Source: RECO01 sp050485385
Lineage (GTDB): Bacteria > Pseudomonadota > Alphaproteobacteria > Geminicoccales > Geminicoccaceae
Length of the DNA: 37,262 nucleotides
Assembly (NCBI GenBank): GCA_050485385.1
Contig: JBJHBG010000040.1
Location: 1 to 37,262 of the forward strand
Direction: 5' to 3'
Part shown: piece by piece, positions 15,539-22,868 of the stretch
How positions within the stretch are numbered: position 1 is the stretch's first letter
Layout: each line of letters starts with the position of its first letter
Notes under the pieces: model-generated
What the model saw: only the letters and a program-made list of their open reading frames with translations
What the model was told of the DNA's origin: nothing
Databases searched by the model: none
Position numbers and translations under genes: made by a program

Positions 15539-16491
15539 CGCTCGCCCCTGAGTTGGCGGGTCAGCACCTCCATCACGGCCATGCGCACGGCGACGCCCAG
15601 TTCCACCTGCTCCAGGATGGCGCTGCGCTCGAGGTCGTCGGCGAGCGTGCCGTCGATCTCGACGCCGCGGTTCATCGGTCCCGGATGCATGACGAGGGCA
15701 TCGGGCTTGGCCGCGGCCAGCTTGTCCTGGGTGAGGCCGAACAGGCGGAAATACTCGCGCACGCTGGGAAAGAAGGCGCCCTCCATCCGTTCCAACTGGA
15801 GGCGGAGCATCATCACGATGTCGACGCCGTCGAGGCCGGCCGCCATGTCGTGGAACACCTCGCAGCCATAGAGGTCGACGCCCGTCGGCAACAGCGTCGG
15901 CGGGGCGACGACGCGGGTGCGGGCACCCATGGCGGCGAGCAGGAGCAGGTTCGAGCGGGCGACGCGGCTGTGCAGGACGTCGCCGCAGATGGCGACGGTC
16001 AGCCCGGCGAGCCGGCCCTTGCGCCGGCGGATGGTGAGTGCGTCGAGCAGGGCCTGGGTCGGGTGCTCGTGCTGGCCGTCGCCGGCATTGATCACCGCGC
16101 ACTGGACATGGCGTGCGAGCAGCGCGACGGCGCCCGAGTCCTGGTGGCGGACGACCAGGATGTCGGGGTGCATGGCATTCAAGGTCATCGCCGTGTCGAT
16201 CAGCGTCTCGCCCTTGCTGACCGAGGACGAGCGCACCGACATGTTGACGACGTCGGCAGAGAGTCGCTTGCCAGCCAGCTCGAAGCTGGTCTGGGTCCGG
16301 GTCGAGGCCTCGAAGAACAGGTTGATCTGGGTCAGGCCGCGCAGCAGCGGTCGCTTCTTGTCGGGCCGGCGGTTGAGCTCGACATAGCCGTCGGCGCGGT
16401 CGAGCAGGTCCTGGATCGCCCAGGGCTGCAACCCCTCGATGCCGAGGAGGTGGCGCTGGTCGAAGCCGAGCTCGTGCGGTGATGCGGACAT
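15535..16491 (-). CDS. pyrB: Aspartate carbamoyltransferase catalytic chain
   Basis: PyrB condenses carbamoyl phosphate with aspartate in pyrimidine biosynthesis. The 318-residue protein carries the carbamoyl-phosphate motif FFEASTRTQTSFELAG, VSKGETLIDTAMTL, the HQDSGAV segment, INAGDGQHEHPTQALLDALT, VAICGDVLHSRVARSN, the aspartate-side loop MMLRLQLERM and the C-terminal MHPGPMNRGVEID. All catalytic elements are intact. The ATG at 16491 (MSASPHELGF) is chosen because the longer frame upstream has no family similarity. It is followed by pyrC' with a 4-base overlap, the typical pyrBC' pair. It starts 32 bases after the FGGY-like gene. Confidence 0.96.
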   Translation of the reverse strand: MSASPHELGFDQRHLLGIEGLQPWAIQDLLDRADGYVELNRRPDKKRPLLRGLTQINLFFEASTRTQTSFELAGKRLSADVVNMSVRSSSVSKGETLIDTAMTLNAMHPDILVVRHQDSGAVALLARHVQCAVINAGDGQHEHPTQALLDALTIRRRKGRLAGLTVAICGDVLHSRVARSNLLLLAAMGARTRVVAPPTLLPTGVDLYGCEVFHDMAAGLDGVDIVMMLRLQLERMEGAFFPSVREYFRLFGLTQDKLAAAKPDALVMHPGPMNRGVEIDGTLADDLERSAILEQVELGVAVRMAVMEVLTRQLRGER

Positions 16492-16523
16492 GGGGCGCGT
16501 TATGGCGGCAAGGTGCGCCGGCT

Positions 16524-17642
16524 TCAATCGCCGATGGCGCCGCGCCAGCCCGCCTTTACCGCCTCCAGTTCCACGATCTCCGCAGCGGCCACGCGGACGA
16601 GGTCGAGGCGCGGCGGCGGCCGGCGCTGGCGCCAGCCGGCCAAGAGCGAGGCCGCCTGCGCCATGGGGTAGGGATCGCGGCCGGCGAAGACGGCCTGCCC
16701 GCGTGGCGCTCGCAGTGCAGCGAGCAGCCCGAGTGTGGCCGCGTCGGCGGCGAGCGCGCCCTCGACCACCACGGCCCCGCGGCTCGCGATGCGGTCCAGC
16801 GCCCGGTCGAGCACCAGGGCTCCCCGCAGCGCCACCCCATCCAGGCCTTCGGGGGCGCGGACGGTGGGGCCGGCGTCGTCGACGCACAGCAGCGCCAGGG
16901 GCCGGCCGTCGAGGCCGACTATGGCCGGCGCCGCGGCGCCGCCGGCGACGAGGCGACAGACGTCCGCGTCGTCGACCGCCACCAGCGTCGCGCTATCGAG
17001 GCCCGCGGCGAGCAGCCGGCCGTGCTGGGCGGCGAGGCTGCCGGCGCCGACCAGCACCGGCGTGGTCGGCGGCAGCTCCGCGCGCTCCGCCACCTCGGCG
17101 GCCAGTCGGCCCAGCACCTCGTGCGGCTGCATCCGGGCCGGCAGCAACTGGTGCCAGCCCGAAGCGCGGAGTGCCGATGTCGGCCGCCCGCTCGCGGGCT
17201 CCACGAGGCCGCTCGCCTCGCCCAGCCCCGACACCTCGGTCGCAACCGCCCCGCCGGTCAGCCGCCAACCCCAATACTGCGCGTGGGCGAGCAGCCAGCG
17301 AGCACCCGATGGCGGGGTCCGTGGCAAGCGGGGAAGCAGGGCTCCGTCGCCGAGGCGGAGCGGCAGCCGCAGCTCGTGTTCGTCGAGCACGGCCACGGTC
17401 CGGGCCTGGGCGATCGGCACGATCGCCTCGATGCGGAACCGCTCGGCGAGGCTGCCGAGGGCGGCGACCAGCCAACGCCAGACGTGGACCACGTCCACCG
17501 TTGGTCCCTCGGCCACGACGAGCGGCGGATTCGGGGCGGCCCGCACCGTACACACACGGTGGTCGCTCGTGATCGCTGCCAGTTCCATGGCGCGGTGGCC
17601 GACATGGAGGGCGGCGATGGCCGGGGGCTTGGGTGGCGCCAT
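16524..17642 (-). CDS. FGGY carbohydrate kinase-fold protein without catalytic residues (probable pseudokinase)
   Basis: The 372-residue protein follows the FGGY layout of L-fuculose/rhamnulose-type kinases. The N-terminal phosphate-loop strand appears as ALHVGHRAMELAAI (11-24), where the family has D-x-G-K/T. The central motif AQYWGWRLTG (121-130), then EVSGLGEASGLVEP and SGWHQLLPA, are well matched. The place of the catalytic G-x-H-D-S-N-A motif is occupied by GAGSLAAQ (199-206). The C-terminal segment VVVEGALAADAATLGLLAAL ... MAQAASLLAGW fits the second domain. Both the ATP-site Asp (His13 here) and the catalytic base Asp are absent, and the protein is about 80-100 residues short. The frame is clean, so a non-catalytic role is more likely than recent decay. 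It begins 1 base after the threonine ammonia-lyase stop. Confidence 0.65.
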   Translation of the reverse strand: MAPPKPPAIAALHVGHRAMELAAITSDHRVCTVRAAPNPPLVVAEGPTVDVVHVWRWLVAALGSLAERFRIEAIVPIAQARTVAVLDEHELRLPLRLGDGALLPRLPRTPPSGARWLLAHAQYWGWRLTGGAVATEVSGLGEASGLVEPASGRPTSALRASGWHQLLPARMQPHEVLGRLAAEVAERAELPPTTPVLVGAGSLAAQHGRLLAAGLDSATLVAVDDADVCRLVAGGAAAPAIVGLDGRPLALLCVDDAGPTVRAPEGLDGVALRGALVLDRALDRIASRGAVVVEGALAADAATLGLLAALRAPRGQAVFAGRDPYPMAQAASLLAGWRQRRPPPRLDLVRVAAAEIVELEAVKAGWRGAIGD

Positions 17643-17643
17643 C

Positions 17644-18873
17644 TCAGCCGTGGCCGGCGCGCAGCCGCCGCACGCGCAGCCCTTGGGCTTCCAGCCCGGC
17701 CATCAGCTTGGCGGCGTGCTGGGCGTCCTTGGTCTCGACGGTGAAGGTGATCTCGGTCGACTTCACCGACAGGGCCGAAAACTCCCGGCGGTGGGTAACG
17801 TCGACGATGTTGGCGCCGAGGTCGGCGACCGCCGCGGCCGAGCCTGCGAGGTGGCCCGGCAGGTCCGGCACCTCGACCACGAGTTGCACCAGCCGGGAGC
17901 TGTCGACGAGGCCGCGGAGGATCACGGCGGAGAGCAGGCGCGGGTCGATGTTGCCGCCGCACAGCACGATCCCGACCGTCTGGCCGCGAAACCGCTCCGG
18001 GACCTTGGCGACGGCGGCGAGCGCCGCGGCCCCGGCCCCCTCCACGACCGTCTTTTCGATCTCCAGGAGCTCCAGGATCGCCGCTTCCAAGTCGGCCTCC
18101 TCGACGAGCACGACGTCGTCGACCAGGGCCTCGATGATCGGCAGGGTGAGCTTGCCCGGCTGCTTGACGGCGATGCCGTCGGCGATGGTCGGCCCGCCCG
18201 CGGCAGGCGGCAGGCCGTCCCTGAGCCGCTGCACCGAGGGATAGAGGGCGGCCTCCACGCCGACGATGCGGATCGTCGGCTTGATCGCCTTGGCGGCGAC
18301 GGCGATGCCACCGATCAGCCCGCCGCCGCCGATGGGGACCACCAGCACGTCGAGGTCGGCAAAGGCCGCCAGCATCTCGAGAGCGACCGTGCCCTGGCCG
18401 GCGATGACGCGGGCGTCGTCGAAGGGATGGATGAGGGTCAGCCCTTCGGCGGCGACCAGATGGCGGGCGTGCTCCATCGCCTCGTCGACGCCCTCGCCCT
18501 CGAGCACGACCCGGGCGCCGAGGCGCTCGGTGTTGGCGACCTTCACGAAGGGCGTGTGGCGCGGCATGACGATGGTCGCCTGGATGCCCTGGCGCCGGGC
18601 GTGATGGGCGACGGCCTGGGCGTGGTTGCCGGCCGACGCGGCGATGACGCCGCGCGCCCTGGCCGCGGCGTCGAGCTGCATCAGGCAGTTGCACGCACCC
18701 CGGTCCTTGAAGGCGGCGGTGTATTGCAGGTTCTCGAACTTGAGGACGAGCCGGCAGCCGCGCAGCTCCGACAGCGTCTCGGAGACGATGCAGGGCGTGG
18801 CGACGACGTGTCCGGCGATCCGTGCGGCGGCAGCGGCGACGTCGGCGGCGGTGACCGCCAGGGCAGACGTCAT
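17644..18873 (-). CDS. ilvA: Threonine ammonia-lyase (PLP-dependent, with C-terminal ACT domain)
   Basis: The enzyme converts L-threonine (or L-serine) to 2-oxobutyrate (or pyruvate) and ammonia. The 409-residue protein has the fold-type II PLP lysine Lys56 in TAAFKDRGA, the substrate loop SAGNHAQAVAH (80-90), the phosphate cup VPIGGGGLIGGI near residue 177, and EGAGAAALAAV. About residues 325-400 form an ACT-like regulatory domain (LVQLVVEVPDLPGHLAG ... ANIVDVTHRREFS). This short, single-ACT layout is that of the TdcB/short IlvA subgroup, not the long two-ACT IlvA. The ATG at 18873 overlaps the argC stop as ATGA. It may feed isoleucine synthesis or threonine degradation; sequence alone does not decide. 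Confidence 0.93.
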   Translation of the reverse strand: MTSALAVTAADVAAAAARIAGHVVATPCIVSETLSELRGCRLVLKFENLQYTAAFKDRGACNCLMQLDAAARARGVIAASAGNHAQAVAHHARRQGIQATIVMPRHTPFVKVANTERLGARVVLEGEGVDEAMEHARHLVAAEGLTLIHPFDDARVIAGQGTVALEMLAAFADLDVLVVPIGGGGLIGGIAVAAKAIKPTIRIVGVEAALYPSVQRLRDGLPPAAGGPTIADGIAVKQPGKLTLPIIEALVDDVVLVEEADLEAAILELLEIEKTVVEGAGAAALAAVAKVPERFRGQTVGIVLCGGNIDPRLLSAVILRGLVDSSRLVQLVVEVPDLPGHLAGSAAAVADLGANIVDVTHRREFSALSVKSTEITFTVETKDAQHAAKLMAGLEAQGLRVRRLRAGHG

Positions 18874-19913
18874 GGGAACAGCGCCGGCTGCGTCAGCCCG
18901 CTGGTCTCGTCGAAGCCCAGCATAGAGTTGAGGTTCTGCACGGCCTGACCGGCGGCGCCCTTGACCAGATTGTCGATCACCGAGACGAGGACGGCGTGGC
19001 CTTCCAAGCGGTCCTCGTGCACCGACATCAGGCAGCGGTTGGTGCCGCGCACCTCGCGGGTGGCGGGCGCCCGACCGCCCGGACGCACGGCGACGAACGG
19101 CTCGCCCGCATAGCTCTCACGCAGGATCTGCTCCGCGTCGCGGACGCCGACGCCCGAGCGCAGCCGCACGTAGATGGTCGAAAGAATGCCGCGGTTCAGC
19201 GGCAGCAGGTGCGGGGTAAAGCGGACGTGCACGCCCTCGCCGGCGGCGGCCGACAACCCCTGCTCGATCTCCGGCAGATGCCGGTGCTTGCCGATGCCGT
19301 AGGCGTGGAAGCCGTCCTGGACCTCGGTGAACAGCAAATCCTCCCGGAGCGACCGGCCGGCACCGGTCACGCCGGATTTGGCATCGATGACGATGCCGTC
19401 GGGCGCGATGGCCTGGGCCGCCAGGAGCGGCACCAGCGGGAGCTGGGCGGCGGTCGGATAGCAGCCGGGATTGGCCACCAGCCGGGCCGCGCGCACGGCC
19501 TCGCGATGGTGCTCCGTCAGGCCGTAGACCGCTTCGGCCTGGAGCTCCGGGGCAACATGCGGGTGGCCGTACCAGGTCTCGTAGAGGGCGGTGTCGCGCA
19601 GGCGGAAGTCGGCGGAAAGGTCCACCACCTTCAGCGACGACGGCAGCGCCTTGACGACTTCCTGCGTGGTCGCGTGCGGCAGGCAACAGAAGACGGCGTC
19701 GACCTGGTCGAAGGGCACGTCGCCGATCTTGATCAGGTCCGGCAGCCGAGCCTCGCTCAGATGCGGAAAGACGCTCGCCGCCGGCTTGCCGGCCTGGCGG
19801 TCGGCGGTGAGGTAGGCGATCTCCAGGCGGTCGTGCCCGAGTGCCAGGCGGATGGTCTCGGCGCCCGTGTAGCCGCTCGCCCCCAGAATCGCGATCCGCG
19901 CCGTCGTCGCCAT
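18870..19913 (-). CDS. argC: N-acetyl-gamma-glutamyl-phosphate reductase
   Basis: ArgC reduces N-acetylglutamyl phosphate to the semialdehyde with NADPH, the third step of arginine synthesis. The 347-residue protein begins with the Rossmann motif IAILGASGYTGAETIRL (7-23). It has CCLPHATTQEV (76-86), VVDLSADFRL (97-106), the catalytic Cys151 in VANPGCYPTAAQLPL, DAKSGVTGAGRS, FTPHLLPLNRGILSTIYV and a C-terminal VSVIDNLVKGAAGQAVQNLN. This is the standard type 1 ArgC. The ATG at 19913 matches the Rossmann start; longer upstream readings run into the antisense of purD. It is first in the run argC-ilvA-FGGY-pyrB-pyrC'-plsY and diverges from purD. Confidence 0.96.
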   Translation of the reverse strand: MATTARIAILGASGYTGAETIRLALGHDRLEIAYLTADRQAGKPAASVFPHLSEARLPDLIKIGDVPFDQVDAVFCCLPHATTQEVVKALPSSLKVVDLSADFRLRDTALYETWYGHPHVAPELQAEAVYGLTEHHREAVRAARLVANPGCYPTAAQLPLVPLLAAQAIAPDGIVIDAKSGVTGAGRSLREDLLFTEVQDGFHAYGIGKHRHLPEIEQGLSAAAGEGVHVRFTPHLLPLNRGILSTIYVRLRSGVGVRDAEQILRESYAGEPFVAVRPGGRAPATREVRGTNRCLMSVHEDRLEGHAVLVSVIDNLVKGAAGQAVQNLNSMLGFDETSGLTQPALFP

Positions 19914-19940
19914 GGTCAGCCCTTCTCCTCGTCTTCTACG

Positions 19941-19953
19941 TGGCTTAAAGCCA
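19941..19953. promoter_or_regulatory. 13-bp inverted repeat between argC and purD
   Basis: TGGCTTAAAGCCA is a perfect 6-1-6 inverted repeat in the 81-base divergent spacer, 28 bases from the argC start and 42 from the purD start. It could be an operator shared by both genes. No regulator could be assigned. Confidence 0.3.
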
Positions 19954-19994
19954 ACCGCCGTCGGGGGGCAAGGTGCAGACGGGAGCGAGGTGGC

Positions 19995-21278
19995 ATGCGG
20001 GTGCTGGTGGTCGGCAGCGGAGGACGGGAGCACGCGCTCGCCTGGGCACTGGAAGCTTCGCCCCTGGTGGACGCGCTGTTCGCAGCACCGGGCAATCCGG
20101 GCATCGGCGAGGTCGCGACGCTCGTCCCCATCGCTGCGACCAACGTCGTAGGCTTGGTGGAGTGGTGCCGCGCCAACGCGATCGACCTCGTCGTCGTCGG
20201 TCCCGAAGCCCCGCTCGCGGCGGGCCTCGTCGACGCCTTGACCGAGGCCGGCATCAAGGCGTTCGGGCCCAGCCGTGCGGCGGCGCGGCTGGAGAGCTCC
20301 AAGGCCTTCGCCAAGGCGTTCTGCGACCGGCACGGCATCCCCACTGCTGCCTTCGCCGTGTTCGAGGACCGGGCGGCGGCGGTGGCGCATCTGGAGACGA
20401 CGGGCGTTCCCCTCGTCGTCAAGGCGGACGGGCTCGCCGCCGGCAAGGGGGTCGTGGTCGCGGCCAGCATGGACGAGGCGAGGGCCGCCATCGACGGCAT
20501 GTTCGACGGGGCGATGGGGACGGCCGGCCACCGCGTCGTGCTGGAGGAACGGCTCGAGGGCGAGGAGGTGAGCCTGTTCGCGCTGTCGGACGGACGCCAC
20601 GCGCTCGCCCTCGGCACGGCGCAGGACCACAAGCGCGTCGGCGAGGGCGACACCGGGCCGAACACGGGCGGCATGGGCGCCTACAGCCCGGCGCCGCAAC
20701 TGACGCCCGAACTGGAAGAGCGGGTGATGGCCGAGATCGTCCGGCCGACGCTCGCCGGCATGGCCGCCGAGGGCCATCCGTTCACGGGCTTTCTGTATTG
20801 CGGGCTGATGTTGACCGGGGCCGGCCCCAAGCTGATCGAGTACAACGTCCGGTTCGGCGACCCCGAATGCCAAGTCGTGCTGCCCCGCCTGATGACCGAT
20901 TTGGGCCAGCTCCTCTTGGGCGCGGTGGATGGCATGCTGGAGCACATGAGCCTGCGCTGGCGTCCCGAGTCCTGCCTCGGCGTGGTGCTGGCGAACCGCG
21001 GATACCCGGGCGAGCCGGTAGCGGGCGACGCCATCGACGGTTTGGCCGCCGCCGCCGCGATGGCGGACGTGCACGTGTTCCACGCCGGTACCAAGACCGA
21101 GCACGGCCGCGTCCTTGCTGTGGGCGGTCGCGTTCTGTGCGTTGCCGCCACCGGTGCCGACCTCCGGGTGGCCCGCGACCGGGCGTACGCGGCGGTCGAC
21201 CGCCTCGCCTGGCCCGCCCGCATGTTCCGTCGCGACATCGGCTGGCGGGCTTTGGGCGGGAACGGGGCAGGCCGCTAG
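19995..21278 (+). CDS. purD: Phosphoribosylamine-glycine ligase
   Basis: PurD joins glycine to 5-phosphoribosylamine with ATP in purine synthesis. The 427-residue ATP-grasp enzyme shows VLVVGSGGREHALAWAL (3-19), AAPGNPGIGEVA, VVGPEAPLAAGLVDAL, SKAFAKAFCDRHGIPTA, the ATP-binding VVKADGLAAGKGVVVA, and the metal and phosphate segments KRVGEGDTGPNTGGMGAYSP and EYNVRFGDPECQVVLPRL. A C-terminal domain contains VVLANRGYPGEP and FHAGTK. All conserved parts are present. The ATG at 19995 is preceded by GAGG at 19986-19989; longer open reading upstream is antisense to argC. It is the first gene of a plus-strand run with bioY and tsaC. Confidence 0.97.
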   Translation: MRVLVVGSGGREHALAWALEASPLVDALFAAPGNPGIGEVATLVPIAATNVVGLVEWCRANAIDLVVVGPEAPLAAGLVDALTEAGIKAFGPSRAAARLESSKAFAKAFCDRHGIPTAAFAVFEDRAAAVAHLETTGVPLVVKADGLAAGKGVVVAASMDEARAAIDGMFDGAMGTAGHRVVLEERLEGEEVSLFALSDGRHALALGTAQDHKRVGEGDTGPNTGGMGAYSPAPQLTPELEERVMAEIVRPTLAGMAAEGHPFTGFLYCGLMLTGAGPKLIEYNVRFGDPECQVVLPRLMTDLGQLLLGAVDGMLEHMSLRWRPESCLGVVLANRGYPGEPVAGDAIDGLAAAAAMADVHVFHAGTKTEHGRVLAVGGRVLCVAATGADLRVARDRAYAAVDRLAWPARMFRRDIGWRALGGNGAGR

Positions 21279-21306
21279 TTGTGCCTCCGGCAGCACGGCC
21301 TATCAT
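21279..21306 (+). promoter_or_regulatory. Possible bioY promoter
   Basis: TTGTGC (21279-21284) and TATCAT (21301-21306) are separated by 16 bases, and the -10 matches the consensus at five of six positions. It lies immediately after the purD stop, 28 bases before the bioY ATG, in the only spacer of this run long enough to hold a promoter. The -35 match is weak. Confidence 0.3.
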
Positions 21307-21333
21307 GGGGTCACTTGCAGCTTCGAGGTGAAC

Positions 21334-21903
21334 ATGCCCGTCCGCACCGCTTTTCTGCCGCTCGATGCGGCCCGCCACGGCATCCTGGCCACGTTTGGGC
21401 TGGTGCTGGGCGCGAGCCTTCTGCTCACGCTGTCCGCGAAGATTCAGGTGCCGTTCTGGCCCGTACCGATGACGTTGCAGACCGGTGTGGTGCTGCTGCT
21501 GGCCATGCTCATGGGACCGCGCCTCGCCGTTGCCGCGGTGCTGCTCTACCTCGCGCAAGGGGCGACGGGCCTGCCGGTTTTCGCCGGCACCCCCGGCAAG
21601 GGTGTCGGGCTCGCCTACATGATGGGGCCGACCGGCGGCTATATGGCCGGCTGGCTCCTCGCCGCCGCCTTTCTCGGCTGGTTCGCCGAGCGCTGGCAGG
21701 CACCGTTGCTCCTGTTCCTTGCCGCCCTGGTGGCCGTCGCCCTGAACTACGCGCCGGGTCTCCTCTGGCTCGCCCAGTTCACGGGCTGGGACCACGTGCT
21801 GGCGCTGGGTGCGATGCCGTTCCTCCTGGGCGACGCCGTGAAGGCGGCACTCGCGGTGGCCCTGGCGGTGGCGGTTCGAGGTGCGTGGCTGCGGCGTACC
21901 TGA
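21334..21903 (+). CDS. bioY: Biotin transporter BioY (ECF S component)
   Basis: BioY is the substrate-binding membrane component of the biotin ECF transporter and can also work without the energising module. The 189-residue protein has about six hydrophobic segments and family motifs: LSAKIQVPFWPVPMTLQTG near residue 33, LLYLAQGATGLPVFAG, the conserved GPTGGYMAGWLLAA, and a C-terminal membrane segment LLGDAVKAALAVALAV. Length is standard. The ATG at 21334 has GAGGTG about 5 bases upstream. No bioM or bioN homologue is adjacent, so it probably acts alone or with a shared module. Confidence 0.94.
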   Translation: MPVRTAFLPLDAARHGILATFGLVLGASLLLTLSAKIQVPFWPVPMTLQTGVVLLLAMLMGPRLAVAAVLLYLAQGATGLPVFAGTPGKGVGLAYMMGPTGGYMAGWLLAAAFLGWFAERWQAPLLLFLAALVAVALNYAPGLLWLAQFTGWDHVLALGAMPFLLGDAVKAALAVALAVAVRGAWLRRT

Positions 21904-21907
21904 CCCG

Positions 21908-22861
21908 TTGACCCGCGTCCTCCGCCCCACCCCGTCCATCATCGAGGAGGCTGCTCAGGTCCTGCGCCAGGGCGGACTCGTCGCCTTTCCGACCGAGACG
22001 GTGTACGGCCTCGGCGCCGTTGCCACCAACGACCGGGCCGTGGCCCGCATCTTCCAGGCCAAGGGGCGGCCGGCGCACAACCCCTTGATCGTCCACGTCG
22101 CCGACCGGGCGGCGGCCTCGCCGCTTGCCGTCTGGACCGAGGCCGGCGAGGTCCTGGCGGCGGCCTTCTGGCCGGGTCCGTTGACGCTCGTGCTCGCCCG
22201 CGAGCCGTCGGCGCCGATCAGCCCGCTCGTGACCGTCGGGCTCGCGACCATCGCCGTGCGCGCGCCGGCGGCGCCGACCGCGCAGCGGCTTCTCCAGGCG
22301 ACGCTGCTGCCGCTGGCGGCACCCAGCGCCAACCCCTCGGGCGGCGTGAGCCCGACCACGGCGGCCCACGTGGTCGAGGGGCTGGGCGACGCGCTCGACC
22401 TGGTGCTCGACGGCGGCCCGTGCAGCGTCGGCCTGGAGAGCACCGTCGTCGACGTCAGCGGCGAGCCGCCGCGACTGCTCAGACCGGGCGGGGTGCCGCG
22501 CGAGGCGATCGAGCGGCTGGTGGGGCCGCTCGCCGACGTGGCGGAGGACGCGCCGGTGCAGTCGCCGGGCCAGCTCGCCAGCCACTACGCGCCGAGCCGG
22601 CCGGTCAGGCTCGACGCGCTGCACCCGGCACCCGGCGAGGCGTTCCTCGGCTTCGGTGCGGTGGCCGGCGCCGGGGCGTCGGTCGCTGCCAACCTCAGCC
22701 CTTCGGGCGACCTCGAGGAAGCGGCCCGCAACCTGTTCGCCATGCTGCGGGCACTCGACCGGGCCGAGGTCGCCGCCATCGCCGTGGCGCCCATTCCGGC
22801 GCGCGGCCTCGGCGAAGCGATCAACGACCGCCTGCGGCGGGCGGCGGCGGAGCGCAGCTGA
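21908..22861 (+). CDS. tsaC: L-threonylcarbamoyladenylate synthase, Sua5 type
   Basis: The enzyme makes threonylcarbamoyl-AMP for the t6A modification of ANN-reading tRNAs. The YrdC domain is complete: GGLVAFPTETVYGLGAVA, IFQAKGRPAHNPLIVHV, FWPGPLTLVL, TIAVRAPAAPTAQ, LAAPSANPSGGVSPT and GLESTVVDVSG with LLRPGGV. After a linker (SPGQLASHYAPSRPV) a C-terminal Sua5 domain follows (PGEAFLGFGAVA ... LGEAINDRLRRAA), so this is the two-domain form of about 317 residues. The start is uncertain. A TTG at 21908 fits homologue length and falls 4 bases after bioY; a GTG at 21881 in the same frame would overlap bioY by 23 bases. Neither has a strong ribosome site. Confidence 0.92.
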   Translation: MTRVLRPTPSIIEEAAQVLRQGGLVAFPTETVYGLGAVATNDRAVARIFQAKGRPAHNPLIVHVADRAAASPLAVWTEAGEVLAAAFWPGPLTLVLAREPSAPISPLVTVGLATIAVRAPAAPTAQRLLQATLLPLAAPSANPSGGVSPTTAAHVVEGLGDALDLVLDGGPCSVGLESTVVDVSGEPPRLLRPGGVPREAIERLVGPLADVAEDAPVQSPGQLASHYAPSRPVRLDALHPAPGEAFLGFGAVAGAGASVAANLSPSGDLEEAARNLFAMLRALDRAEVAAIAVAPIPARGLGEAINDRLRRAAAERS

Positions 22862-22868
22862 GGGGCGG

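Noticed and set aside
14234..16102. Extended pyrC' start far inside pyrB
   Set aside because: Family similarity begins at the ATG at 15538, which also gives the ATGA overlap with pyrB.
16735..18948. Plus-strand 737-codon open frame opposite the FGGY-like and ammonia-lyase genes
   Set aside because: Low-complexity Ser/Arg/Ala composition, antisense to real genes, and no motif seen.
18870..21296. Extended 808-codon minus-strand frame including argC
   Set aside because: Only the part from 19913 down resembles ArgC. The upstream part is antisense to purD.
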